This document shows positions 1 to 9,406 of a stretch of 42,917 nucleotides of DNA, one piece after another. Position numbers and translations under genes: made by a program. The notes beneath the pieces are model-generated. The model was not told the DNA's origin. It did no database searches and saw nothing but the letters and a program-made list of their open reading frames with translations. This stretch comes from Candidatus Tayloriibacteriota bacterium (GTDB lineage Bacteria > Patescibacteriota > Minisyncoccia > Phycocordibacterales > PALSA-1337): positions 125,124 through 168,040 of the forward strand of contig PLXZ01000004.1 in assembly GCA_003151615.1 (NCBI GenBank). Direction: 5' to 3'. Each line of letters starts with the position of its first letter. Within the stretch, counting starts at the first letter, position 1.

Positions 1-531
1 GTCATGACCATCATCGGCGTGCCGCCGGTCGAATACGAGAAGAAATACATCATTTCGTTCGACCGGAAGGACTTGCCGGATCATTGCCAGCGAATTGACA
101 TCGAACAATTTTATCCGATGTCGAAGGATCCGAACGTGATTCCTCGTTTCCGCAAAAGGGGACAGCACGGATTCTACAGTTTCTATCGCACGACGAAGGA
201 GCTGATCGGCGAGGGCAAGAACATCGAAATCGAGGACTTCACGACAGAAGCGAGATACGAAGCTTCGCGCGAATTCATCCGGCCCGACACCGAGCTCGTC
301 CGCAAGATCCGGACCTGTTTCGAATATGCCGGGCAGTATTTCGAACTCGACGAGTTCGAGGATCCGCGCGTCAAGGAAATTATCGGCGGCGCCGCCCAGC
401 TCGAGCTGGAAATCACCGACTCCGAAAAGAAAATCACCTTGCCTTCATGGGTCAAGGGCGCGAAGGAAGTCACCGGCCAGCCAGCGTTCACGAACTTCCG
501 GATCGCACAGGCTCTGGCGAGAAAGTCCTAA
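1..531 (+). CDS. CYTH-like domain protein, probably 5'-truncated by the window edge
   Basis: Frame open from base 1; VEYEKKYIISF (ExExK-like), RFRKRG, KIRTCFEY and AQLELEITD strands resemble a CYTH tunnel fold. Confidence 0.5.
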   Translation, partial: VMTIIGVPPVEYEKKYIISFDRKDLPDHCQRIDIEQFYPMSKDPNVIPRFRKRGQHGFYSFYRTTKELIGEGKNIEIEDFTTEARYEASREFIRPDTELVRKIRTCFEYAGQYFELDEFEDPRVKEIIGGAAQLELEITDSEKKITLPSWVKGAKEVTGQPAFTNFRIAQALARKS

Positions 532-572
532 CCAAAAAATTAAGGACGACCACAGCGTAATTGAAAAGTGCG

Positions 573-605
573 AGCGCCTCCGGTTTTACCGCGAGGCGCT
601 TTTTT
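573..605 (+). terminator. Rho-independent terminator
   Basis: AGCGCCTC-N12-GAGGCGCT followed by TTTTT. Confidence 0.85.
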
Positions 606-671
606 ATTGCCGGTTTTTTGCCAAAAAAGCCATTTCGTGGTTGTATTGGTCCTGGAAGGAATTCACAAATT

Positions 672-1382
672 ATGAAGACAAAACCGTCGGTTTTCTCCTG
701 CAAAACGTCTATCGTCGCGGTCATTGCGTCGCGCAAAGATTTACTGATTGCGCTCCGTTATCCCAATATGGCCGATATCTATGAATGGCGCGTTGACTGC
801 ATTCACGGAAAACGCATCTTCGAAGGTATCGAACGGTTGAAACGACTCGACAAAGCAATCATTCTCACCGTTCGCGCTCCCGACGAAGGCGGCAAACGTC
901 CGTCATGGGATAGGGAAAAACGCGAGCGTCTCATCCGCAAGTATCTCCATCTCGCGTCAGTCGTTGATATTGAAGCAAATTCCGCGGTCAATTTCCGCAA
1001 ACTCATCGCGGATATTCAGCACCGGGGCATCACCGTGAACTTTTCATTTCACGTTTTGGAGCCGACGGCTTTCAAAATCATGAAGGTGCCGCTCGATTGG
1101 TTCGTGAAAGTTTTCGAACTTCTGCGCGCGCGACGCGACATATTCAAAGTTGCGGTCAAAATCGAGGACACGGAAACGATGCGGCTGTTCAGCAGGCATG
1201 TTTACTCCCTGATGAAAAAATTCCCGGGGCGGGTCGCACCGATGCCCATCGGCGAAAAATACGGCAAACGTTTGCGGCTCGAATATGCCCGCCGAGGCGC
1301 GGCTCTCGTGTATTGCTGTCTCGACGATGCCGTCGTTCCCGGTCAGTGGCAGGTGTCGGAGCTTCGTCGAAAACTTGCCTGA
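672..1382 (+). CDS. aroD: Type I 3-dehydroquinate dehydratase
   Basis: EWRVD, SFH, KVAVKIEDTE and C-terminal PGQWQVSEL match type I DHQase motifs; start chosen at MKTKPSVFS, ORF track start is upstream. Confidence 0.8.
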   Translation: MKTKPSVFSCKTSIVAVIASRKDLLIALRYPNMADIYEWRVDCIHGKRIFEGIERLKRLDKAIILTVRAPDEGGKRPSWDREKRERLIRKYLHLASVVDIEANSAVNFRKLIADIQHRGITVNFSFHVLEPTAFKIMKVPLDWFVKVFELLRARRDIFKVAVKIEDTETMRLFSRHVYSLMKKFPGRVAPMPIGEKYGKRLRLEYARRGAALVYCCLDDAVVPGQWQVSELRRKLA

Positions 1383-1418
1383 GTTCATTTTTACTTGAAC
1401 TTGTTTAGAAAAAAATCA

Positions 1419-1450
1419 CCCCGCAATTTTGGTAAGTTGCGGGGTTTTTT
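1419..1450 (+). terminator. Rho-independent terminator
   Basis: CCCCGCAA-loop-TTGCGGGG-TTTTTT. Confidence 0.9.
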
Positions 1451-1557
1451 GTTTTAATTTTTTCAAGAAGTCAAATTAAGGCAAAAACGGTCTTTTTATC
1501 CCCAGTTTCGCATCATTTTAAGCCGTTTTTGCCAAAAAAGTGATATAATTTTGGCAT

Positions 1558-1716
1558 ATGAAAGAGTTCAGGGCTCATTTCGCTTTTGCAGTAGTTACAT
1601 GGCTTTTGATTGCTGGACTTTTTTTGGTTCCGAGTGGGGCATTTGCGGCGACAAAAACGATCTTGGAACCGTCCGCGTCGGGGGCATTTGGCGTGGCAAA
1701 CGCAGGGCCGGCATGA
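1558..1716 (+). CDS. Small secreted or membrane peptide, 52 aa
   Basis: MKEFRAHFAFAVVTWLLIAGLFLVPSGAFAATKTILEPSASGAFGVANAGPA; signal-peptide-like N-terminus with AFA-A cleavage-like site; TATAAT 8 nt upstream. Below the ORF-track size cutoff. Confidence 0.5.
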   Translation: MKEFRAHFAFAVVTWLLIAGLFLVPSGAFAATKTILEPSASGAFGVANAGPA

Positions 1717-1729
1717 TACTATTACGCGT

Positions 1730-2158
1730 ATGAAATCAATTAAAAAAATGTATCAGAATCACAATGCCTCCGCCGCAGCGTTGATTTTGAGAATCGCTAT
1801 CGCCCTCATTTTTGTCACCGAGGGCTGGGCAAAAATTACGGACATTGCCGGTACCGCGCATTTTTTCACCATGATCGGCTTGACGTCGACTTTTTGGGTT
1901 TACCTCGTCGGCTACACTGAATTTATTGGCGGACTGCTTCTCGCCGTTGGATTTCTGACAAAGCCCGTCTGTGTCGCTCTCGCCATCGACATGGCCGTCA
2001 TCATTTGGGGTTTGCCTGCGCCGCACGGAGGTTTGTTCTGGGGACATTCATATGAATTTTTCCTTCTCTTGACCCTTATGTCGATGTACGCAATCGGTGC
2101 CGGGCATCATTCCTTGTCGTATTTGCTTACGAAAGGGAGGGTGAAGACGGCGGTTTAA
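1730..2158 (+). CDS. DoxX family membrane protein
   Basis: ALILRIAIALIFVTEGWAKI and VGYTEFIGGLLLAVGFLTKPVCVAL are DoxX-like. Confidence 0.8.
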   Translation: MKSIKKMYQNHNASAAALILRIAIALIFVTEGWAKITDIAGTAHFFTMIGLTSTFWVYLVGYTEFIGGLLLAVGFLTKPVCVALAIDMAVIIWGLPAPHGGLFWGHSYEFFLLLTLMSMYAIGAGHHSLSYLLTKGRVKTAV

Positions 2159-2198
2159 ATATACGAAATAAGGCTATTCTCAAGCTTTTATAGAGTAC

Positions 2199-2227
2199 TT
2201 GACATTACTATTTTATAGTGCTATGAT
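2199..2227 (+). promoter_or_regulatory. Sigma-70-type promoter
   Basis: TTGACA-N17-TATGAT. Confidence 0.8.
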
Positions 2228-2262
2228 TTAATTTGGGACAACAATCAACCAGAATCATATTT

Positions 2263-2634
2263 ATGAAGCACATTATTGAATCAAATGAGAGCAAGGAAAC
2301 GTCCGGCAATGCGGGCTTGACCATGGTGAGTTTTTGCGGACAGCAATTCTGCGCTGACTCGATCATGGAATTGCCGCCCGGACTCGAACTGCAGGCCGAA
2401 ATCGCCGACTTTACTGGCATCGTCCAGAAGTTGGATGTCGCTGCACACGCCGCATGCGACCAGAACGCAAAGACGTCCGAGCCGGTTTTGGTATCGGCGC
2501 CGATGTCGAAATCGTCCTTTTTGGTGAAGGGTTTGCGCAAGCTCGCCCAATACACCGCGTGGCAGATTAATATACTGCCGAACGACAAAGGGCTCGACCA
2601 CGGTCTCAAGCTTGTTGCAGTTCTGCCGGCCTGA
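2263..2634 (+). CDS. Hypothetical protein, 123 aa
   Basis: ORF directly downstream of a consensus promoter and followed by a terminator. Confidence 0.6.
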   Translation: MKHIIESNESKETSGNAGLTMVSFCGQQFCADSIMELPPGLELQAEIADFTGIVQKLDVAAHAACDQNAKTSEPVLVSAPMSKSSFLVKGLRKLAQYTAWQINILPNDKGLDHGLKLVAVLPA

Positions 2635-2657
2635 ACAACGGAAGCTAAAAACTTCCA

Positions 2658-2687
2658 AATCGCGCTTCGAATGAGGCGCGATTTTTT
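2658..2687 (+). terminator. Rho-independent terminator
   Basis: AATCGCGC-loop-GCGCGATT-TTTT. Confidence 0.8.
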
Positions 2688-2705
2688 GTTGCCTATTTTT
2701 GCCGT

Positions 2706-3716
2706 CTACCCCTCGCTACTATTTTTTTTGAGAAAATTTTTGACGGTTTTTTCGATATGTGAAGTTTGTGCCGGATCAAACCACCTTATCCGCTTGTCCC
2801 GACGGAACCACGCCATTTGCCGTCGGGCATACTGCCAATTTTCGGCGGCAATTTTTTCAGTCAACATTTTTCGGTCTGCTGGTGATTGCCGACTTTGCAG
2901 ATAACGCGCAAGGTAGCGGTATTCGAGGCCAAGTTCGTTCATCCGTTTCAATGACAGTCCGGTACCGCCTTTTGCCGGCGATTTATGCAGATTCCGCGCT
3001 TCGGCTATCATTCCGATTGTGATGCGTTTTTTCAGGCGGATCGCAATTTTCTTTTTCAATTCTTTGGGCGGGAGAGTGAGGCCGATGAAAATCGGCGCAT
3101 AGGGTGATTTTGATTGCGATGTTTTTGATATGGCTGGAACTTTGCCGAGCGCTGTCGCGATTTCTATCGCACGCATGAGTCGGTGCGGATTTTGGGAATC
3201 TCCATTTTTACCAGCGAGCATTTTCTGGGCGCGTTTCGGATCCAGCTTTTTAAGCATTTTGAAAAGTTCGGCAACCGGTTTTTTTGATAGTTTTGCGCGC
3301 AAAATTTTATTCGGCGGGACTTCGGGCAGGATGACGCCGTCGACAAGAGCTTCGATATAAAAGCCGGTGCCGCCACATATGATCGGCACATGGCCGCGCG
3401 CGTTGATTTCGGTGATTGCTTTCGCAGCCGCTTTTCGCCACGTTTCAACGCTAAATCTCCGCGGGGAATTTGCAGGGATGCGGGGATCCGCAACGTCAAG
3501 CAGGTGGTGCGGAACTCCTTTCATTTCGCGTTTCGTGATTTTACCCGTTCCGATGTCGAGTCCTTTGTACACCTGCCGCGAATCGGCGGAAATAACTTCG
3601 CCGCGCGGTTTCCCGCGCGGGTCTTTCATGCTTCGCGCGATGCGCACGGCTAAATCGCTTTTTCCGGTCGCCGTCGGACCGACAATCACGATGAGGGGGA
3701 TTTTGGGGAGTTTCAT
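2706..3716 (-). CDS. miaA: tRNA dimethylallyltransferase
   Basis: VGPTATGKSDLA P-loop, SADSRQVYKGLDIGTGK, GVPHHLLDV, ICGGTGFYIEAL. Confidence 0.95.
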   Translation of the reverse strand: MKLPKIPLIVIVGPTATGKSDLAVRIARSMKDPRGKPRGEVISADSRQVYKGLDIGTGKITKREMKGVPHHLLDVADPRIPANSPRRFSVETWRKAAAKAITEINARGHVPIICGGTGFYIEALVDGVILPEVPPNKILRAKLSKKPVAELFKMLKKLDPKRAQKMLAGKNGDSQNPHRLMRAIEIATALGKVPAISKTSQSKSPYAPIFIGLTLPPKELKKKIAIRLKKRITIGMIAEARNLHKSPAKGGTGLSLKRMNELGLEYRYLARYLQSRQSPADRKMLTEKIAAENWQYARRQMAWFRRDKRIRWFDPAQTSHIEKTVKNFLKKNSSEG

Positions 3717-3725
3717 AACTTTCTC

Positions 3726-3810
3726 TGGTGCCGAAGGAGAGACTTGAACTCTCATGGGTTACCCCGTACGATTTTGAGTCGTATGCGTATACCAATTCCG
3801 CCACTTCGGC
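3726..3810 (-). tRNA. tRNA-Leu (anticodon CAA), CCA encoded
   Basis: Reverse complement GCCGAAG...CTTCGGCACCA, long variable arm, anticodon loop CTCAAAA. Confidence 0.95.
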
Positions 3811-3913
3811 AAATATGCTTGCAAAATACAGTCTACTAGAATTGCGTGGAAAATCAATGATGTTGAAAACGACGCATGTGTTCGCGCGATAAATTTGGTA
3901 TAATCTCCGCACT

Positions 3914-4933
3914 ATGTCATCACAATTTTTCGGCGACTCGATTTTCTGGATTGACATTGAAAAGGTCAAGCCGAACCCGTATCAGCCGCGCCGCGAATTC
4001 GACGACGCGCGTTTGAAGGATTTGTCGGAATCGATCCGCATGTATGGAATTCTTCAACCCCTCGTTGTTACGCGCACCGAGGTCGTGAAGGATGACGGCT
4101 TGGTCACCGAATACGAATTGATTTCCGGAGAGCGGCGCTTGCGTGCCTCAAAATTAGCCGGCTTGTCGCAGGTTCCGGCTCTGATTCGCAGTGGGGAAGA
4201 GGATGCGCAGGTTAAACTGGAGCTGGCCATCATCGAAAACCTTCAGCGCGAAGATTTGAATGCCGTCGACCGCGCCCGTGCTTTCCAGCGCTTGTTTACC
4301 GAATTCGGCTTCAAACATGCCCAAATCGCCGAAAAAGTCGGGAAGAGCCGCGAATATGTCTCGAATACCTTGCGTATTCTGATGCTGCAGGAGGAAATTT
4401 TGCAGGCCGTTTCCGAAGGAAAAATCAGCGACGGACACACGCGGCCGCTTCTCATGTTGATCGATCGTCCTGCCGAGCAGATGACTTTGTTCAAGGAAAT
4501 CATGTTCAAGAAATTGACCGTCCGTGAAGCCGAAGCCATCGCCCGCAAAATCGCCCACGACAAAGTACGCAAGAAAGAGCGCGCTTTCGATCCGGAATTG
4601 GTTGCCCTCGAGGAAAAATTCAAGGAATCCCTGGGCACGCGCGTTCACATTGAACGCAAGGACACCGGCGGCAAACTGACCATCGATTTTTTCAGTGCGG
4701 ACGATTTGCGCGATATTTTGGAACGCGTGACCGCGAGCGGCGTGAGCATGGGTGCGCCGGCTGACAAAATGGAGAATCATATTGCAGGACAGAATCAGCC
4801 GCAGGTTGTTGTTGACGCGCCAGCCGAAGCCGAATCAACGGAGCCGCTCGACGACCGTTCAAAAGAAGAAGTTGTTGCAGATGAAAATACGGACGATGAC
4901 GAACTGTACTCGATGAAGAATTTTGTGGTCTAA
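3914..4933 (+). CDS. parB: ParB/RepB/Spo0J family partition protein
   Basis: IKPNPYQPRREFDDARLKDLSESI-type ParB motif, ELISGERRLRASKLAG, HTH AQIAEKVGKSREYVSNTLRIL. Confidence 0.92.
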   Translation: MSSQFFGDSIFWIDIEKVKPNPYQPRREFDDARLKDLSESIRMYGILQPLVVTRTEVVKDDGLVTEYELISGERRLRASKLAGLSQVPALIRSGEEDAQVKLELAIIENLQREDLNAVDRARAFQRLFTEFGFKHAQIAEKVGKSREYVSNTLRILMLQEEILQAVSEGKISDGHTRPLLMLIDRPAEQMTLFKEIMFKKLTVREAEAIARKIAHDKVRKKERAFDPELVALEEKFKESLGTRVHIERKDTGGKLTIDFFSADDLRDILERVTASGVSMGAPADKMENHIAGQNQPQVVVDAPAEAESTEPLDDRSKEEVVADENTDDDELYSMKNFVV

Positions 4934-4979
4934 ACTTTGTAAAGCCTTAACAACGCTTTCAAAAATTCGGTTTTTGTAT

Positions 4980-5013
4980 AAAAAAAGTCCCTGCCAAGCT
5001 TGCGCTCGACAGG
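4980..5013 (-). terminator. Rho-independent terminator of the candidate ncRNA
   Basis: Minus strand CCTGTCGAGC-GCAA-GCTTGGCAGG, then a T-rich tract. Confidence 0.85.
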
Positions 5014-5568
5014 AACAGATTGAAGAGTTTTACACCGAGAATCCATGAGTCGTCGCGATTTGAGTCGCGTTGGATTACAAGGTTTTGTTCCTGAATCTTA
5101 TTTCCCCAGTCCTTTCAGACCAGGGCTTTTGGTTTCAGTGGTGGATTTAACTCCACACCAGGATTTGCACGGGTTTGCTGTCCGTCTTTCCTGAACTTCG
5201 ATGTTTCATGCTTTGGGATTGTTTTTAGGCAATCCGTGAGCGGCATCTTTTGATAAGTCGTCTTGGACGTTCTTCATGCGATTTTACTCGCACGTTGAGC
5301 ATCTTCGTCGCTCGTCTTTGATGGGGCATCGCACCCTACGTTTTCCCGCAAGAGCTTGGGCATGGTGACTCGACTTTGTCGACGCTCCTTTCGGCTCGCC
5401 AATTTGGTCTGTCCATGCTTTCTTGTGGAATCCGTATTTTGTTTGGAGTTCACAATCTTCCGAGGTGTCTTTCGACGACCGTCAGTGAAATTGTCTCGTT
5501 CATTGAACCCCGCTGAAGTTTCAGTAGCACTGCTACTTCAGCTCATCACTTATTACTAAGGACTAACT
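4980..5568 (-). ncRNA. Candidate large structured noncoding RNA, about 590 nt, family not recognised
   Basis: No credible ORF on either strand. Minus-strand promoter TTGCGC-N17-TATACT (5575-5603). Several hairpins, including CCCUGGUCU-GAAA-GGACUGGGG and AAUCCA/UGGAUU enclosing CGCGA/UCGCG. Ends in an intrinsic terminator. Confidence 0.65.
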
Positions 5569-5574
5569 GGAGAG

Positions 5575-5603
5575 AGTATACAGATTAGAAAAAGTGCGCG
5601 CAA
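5575..5603 (-). promoter_or_regulatory. Sigma-70-type promoter for the candidate ncRNA
   Basis: Minus strand TTGCGC-N17-TATACT. Confidence 0.65.
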
Positions 5604-5676
5604 CTCAATGCGGGGAAAAACCTGTGGAAGGCATGTGGATAAAAAAGATGTTGAGATCGACCGTCAAAATATGGCT

Positions 5677-8253
5677 TTACCGAGCCGCTAAAAGAGCAGC
5701 TGCTTCTTCGATTGTCATCTTTTCCGGATCGATTTCGCGCGGAATTGAGATAATTTTGAAGCCTTTTTTGAGGAAAGGTCTGTCTGAACCGTTTGCGGAC
5801 GGGCTTGCTTTTTTATACAGCACGATGTCTTTGCCGGTCTTCGGGTGTGGTCCGACGACGCGGACTTTTACCGGAGCGCCTTTGCGGACGATTTTCGGCT
5901 GGGCGAGGATTTCGAGCGCGCGGGCGAGTGTGACAGTGTAAACATCATCGGGAGTTTTGAGCGATCTGAAGTCGCTGTCGTGCACAATATATGGACCGAA
6001 GCGTCCGGCTGAAGCCGTAATCGGTTTGCCGTCAGCGGGATGGTTGCCGAGAACGCGCGGGATGCTGAGGTAGCGGAGTGCGTCTTCAACAGTGATTTTT
6101 GAAAGGTCAACGCCGCGGGGAATCGACGACATTTTTGGTTTTGCGGCGACCGCTGGGACCGGAGCTACCGCGGGCACAGCCGGTTCAAGTGCCGGAGCAA
6201 CTTCAATTGCCGCGTCCGCTTTTGTTTTCTTTTTTGAGTCTTTGGCAACCTTTGGTTTTTTCGGAGCTTTCGCTTTTTTTACCTTTTTCTCCTTCGGCAC
6301 CTTCTCTCCAAGCTGGACATAGGGGCCGAAACGCCCGACGAGGACGTAAATGGGAAGGCCGGTCGTCGGATCCATGCCAATCGGCGTACCTTTTTTGATT
6401 TCAGTTTCGTCGATCATGAGCGCGCCGTTGCAGTCGGGATATCGCGAGCAGGAGAGGAATTTGCCGCCGCGACCGAGCTTGATGATCATCGATGAGCCAC
6501 AAATCGGACACTTATATTTCGCGTCCGCGTCGCCGAGCGTCGTGATTTTCGCGGTTTTTTCGCGGTTTTTTATTTCGCGGGCGAAGGGGATGTAGAACTC
6601 ACGGAGCGTTTTTTCGTATTCGCGCTTGCCGAGGGCAATGTCGTCGAGTTCGTCCTCCATTTCGGCAGTGAACGAGTCATTTATATAGTCCATAAAGTTT
6701 TCTTCAAGGAAAGTCGAGACGACATCGCCGGTGTCGGTTGGCTTGAGGGCTCGTGCTTCTTTTTCGACATAGCCGCGTTCTTCAATAGTGCGAATAATGG
6801 ATGCGTATGTTGAAGGACGGCCGATGCCGCGTTTTTCGAGCTCTTTCACCAGGCCGGCTTCGGTATATCGGGGTGGCGGTTGGGTCGCTTTTTCGATGCT
6901 TCGGGCTTCGATGAGGTTCAAATTGTCGTTTGCATTGATTTTTGGAAGTTCAACATCGTCGCCGCGCGCCTCCGGGTCAGCCGCCAACCAGCCATCGAAA
7001 ATGATGCGCGAGCCGTTTGCGACGAAGTCGGGGATGGTCGTGGATGTGCCGCCAGTTTTTTCGCTGATTTTCTCCTTGGCTTTCACATTTGCAATGATTC
7101 GAGTGCGCAATGTTTTTGCGTCGGCCATTTGCGAGGCAAGAGTGCGTTGCCAAATGAGGCGATACAGTTTTTTCTGTTCGTCATTTGCGCCCGCATTTGC
7201 GACGGTCAAATTTGTCGGACGGATGCCTTCGTGCGCTTCCTGAGCGTTCTTGCTTTTTGCGGAATAGGTGCGAAACTGATGATATTTTTTGCCGTAGTCG
7301 TTTTCAATCACGTTTGCAATCTGCGCGAGGGCGACTTTGCTCAAATTCGTGCTGTCGGTTCGCATGTAGGTGATGAGACCGGCTTCATAGAGGCGTTGTG
7401 CGACGGACATGGTTCGTGAAGGAGCAAAACCGAGACGCGAAGACGCCGTCTGCTGAAGGGTTGAAGTAATGAAGGGAGCTTTTGGCGCGCGAGCCACTTC
7501 GGTTTCGTCGACTGACACGACATGCCAGTCATTTTTTCGGCTGATTGCCAAAATTTCCTCGACTTTTGCGAAGTCGGTTGGTTCATCGGTGCAGGTGAAA
7601 GTTGTTTTTGCCGACGCTCCATTTTTCGTACCCGTTTTTCCATCCGCTGAAAGATCAGCTTCGATGACCCAGAATTTATGCGAAATAAAGGCGCGTATTT
7701 CGCGCTCGCGCTCCATGACGATGCGGAGGGCGGGGGATTGGACGCGGCCGGCGGACAAACCGTAGCGGACTTTTTTCCAAATGAGACCCGACAAATCATA
7801 GCCGACGAGACGGTCCAAAACGCGGCGGGCTTCCTGGGCGCGGCGCAAGTTTTCGTCGATTTCACGGGGGTGTTGAATCGCTTCCAAAATCGCATCTTTG
7901 GTAATTTCGTGGAAAACCACACGCTGTGGCGCGGGGAGACCATTTTTTTTGTCGTTCAAACCGACGGCTTCGGCAATGTGCCACGCAATAGCTTCACCTT
8001 CGCGGTCGGGGTCGGTTGCGAGAATGATTTCATCGGCCTGCGCGGCGAGCGTTCGGATTTCGTCGACGACACCCTCTTTGCCCGGGCTGATTTCGTAATG
8101 CGGCACGAAGCCCGCAGCGATGTCGATCGCCTTTTTGTTGCTTTTCGGAAGATCGCGGATATGGCCGACGGAAGCGACGACGCGATATTTTCCGTCAAGA
8201 TATTTTGAAATTGTTTTGGCTTTTGCCGGCGACTCGACGATGAGTAGTTTCAT
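5677..8253 (-). CDS. topA: DNA topoisomerase I
   Basis: LLIVESPAKAKTISKYL, ATDPDREGEAIAWH, YMRTDSTNLS, KCPICGSSM zinc motif, Lys/Ala-rich linker and C-terminal repeats. Confidence 0.97.
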   Translation of the reverse strand: MKLLIVESPAKAKTISKYLDGKYRVVASVGHIRDLPKSNKKAIDIAAGFVPHYEISPGKEGVVDEIRTLAAQADEIILATDPDREGEAIAWHIAEAVGLNDKKNGLPAPQRVVFHEITKDAILEAIQHPREIDENLRRAQEARRVLDRLVGYDLSGLIWKKVRYGLSAGRVQSPALRIVMEREREIRAFISHKFWVIEADLSADGKTGTKNGASAKTTFTCTDEPTDFAKVEEILAISRKNDWHVVSVDETEVARAPKAPFITSTLQQTASSRLGFAPSRTMSVAQRLYEAGLITYMRTDSTNLSKVALAQIANVIENDYGKKYHQFRTYSAKSKNAQEAHEGIRPTNLTVANAGANDEQKKLYRLIWQRTLASQMADAKTLRTRIIANVKAKEKISEKTGGTSTTIPDFVANGSRIIFDGWLAADPEARGDDVELPKINANDNLNLIEARSIEKATQPPPRYTEAGLVKELEKRGIGRPSTYASIIRTIEERGYVEKEARALKPTDTGDVVSTFLEENFMDYINDSFTAEMEDELDDIALGKREYEKTLREFYIPFAREIKNREKTAKITTLGDADAKYKCPICGSSMIIKLGRGGKFLSCSRYPDCNGALMIDETEIKKGTPIGMDPTTGLPIYVLVGRFGPYVQLGEKVPKEKKVKKAKAPKKPKVAKDSKKKTKADAAIEVAPALEPAVPAVAPVPAVAAKPKMSSIPRGVDLSKITVEDALRYLSIPRVLGNHPADGKPITASAGRFGPYIVHDSDFRSLKTPDDVYTVTLARALEILAQPKIVRKGAPVKVRVVGPHPKTGKDIVLYKKASPSANGSDRPFLKKGFKIISIPREIDPEKMTIEEAAALLAAR

Positions 8254-8346
8254 ATTTATGGTTTCGCTTTTTTGTGCGTTGCGCTAAGTATTACACGGAA
8301 TCAAAAAATTATGCAAATAATGCGGATAATTTTCGCCCATTTTTTG

Positions 8347-9291
8347 TCATCCACGCACAATTTTAATAATTCCGTTTTCCTCGGTGACGAGGCCGTTCAT
8401 TTCCATGATCGAAAGCGTCACCAAAATTTCCGAAACGTTTGACGGGCCGATTCTCGACCGTTCGCGTATCAGGCCGTCTTTATGAAGTTTGCCTCCGCTT
8501 TCGAGGATAATTTTATACAGTGTTTTTTCCTCTTCGGTTTCGCCGCGGATATTTTTGGTGTTTTCGAACAATCCGCCCTGATTTGCCGGATTTTCATCCC
8601 GTACTTTTATTCCCAATTGATGCAGTATATCCTTGCTGCTTCGGATAATTGCGGCGCCATCTTTGATGAGTTTATGCGGACCAGCGGACAACGGCGAGAA
8701 AATTTCTCCGGGCACTGCAAATGTGTCGCGGTTGTATTGATTTGCGTATTTTGAAGTGATGAGCGTGCCGGACGGTCGTTTTGCTTCGATCACCAATGTC
8801 GCATGGGAAATGCCCGCCATCAAACGGTTGCGCTGTTCGAAACACCACGGAGTGGCCTGCATGTCATTTTCAAATTCAGACAACAATGTACCGCCCGCAT
8901 CCAAAATGCGTTTCGCCAGGCGGACATTCCGCGGGGGATACAGAACTTCCGGATTTAGACCTGAACCCGGAAAGGCAATTGTAGGTATGCGCGCAGACAA
9001 AGCCGCTTCGTGAGCAACTGCATCAAGGCCGAGGGCAAGTCCCGATACGATACATATATTGTATCCCGCCAGTCCCGCGATGAGGGTCTCGCAGGCTTCG
9101 CGTCCATATACCGAATGCTTGCGTGCACCGACTACACAGAGGAATTTTGTTTCATTGTTCATAACCGTTCCGTCCGCGAATCGTGGAGGCCATGGGCCGC
9201 GGCGGAACAAACGTTTGGGCGGGTCATTGATATGCCGCAACAGCAGAGGCCAATCCGTGTCCTCCGGCGTCATTGTTTTAATTTCTTTCAT
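8347..9291 (-). CDS. dprA: DNA-processing protein DprA/Smf
   Basis: VVGARKHSVYGREAC, SGLALGLDAVAHEAAL, YPPRN, FEQRNRLMAGIS; start MKEIKTM. The longer ORF-track N-terminus is antisense to serS. Confidence 0.92.
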   Translation of the reverse strand: MKEIKTMTPEDTDWPLLLRHINDPPKRLFRRGPWPPRFADGTVMNNETKFLCVVGARKHSVYGREACETLIAGLAGYNICIVSGLALGLDAVAHEAALSARIPTIAFPGSGLNPEVLYPPRNVRLAKRILDAGGTLLSEFENDMQATPWCFEQRNRLMAGISHATLVIEAKRPSGTLITSKYANQYNRDTFAVPGEIFSPLSAGPHKLIKDGAAIIRSSKDILHQLGIKVRDENPANQGGLFENTKNIRGETEEEKTLYKIILESGGKLHKDGLIRERSRIGPSNVSEILVTLSIMEMNGLVTEENGIIKIVRG

Positions 9292-9343
9292 ACGTATACT
9301 ATACGGATTCGTTATGAAGGAACGATGAAGAAAGAATAAAGTT

Positions 9344-9372
9344 TTGATAAAAGTGGGGATAACTGATATGAT
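9344..9372 (+). promoter_or_regulatory. Promoter of serS
   Basis: TTGATA-N17-TATGAT, about 35 nt before the serS ATG. Confidence 0.7.
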
Positions 9373-9406
9373 AAAAGCCACAAAGACACGCGGACAAAAA
9401 ACATAA

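Noticed and set aside
4980-5568. Assignment of the ~590-nt RNA as rnpB or ssrA
   Set aside because: No GAGGAAAGUC/ACAGAA pair of RNase P, and no tRNA-like end or AANDE...ALAA-type tag reading frame of tmRNA. A divergent form cannot be excluded without Infernal.
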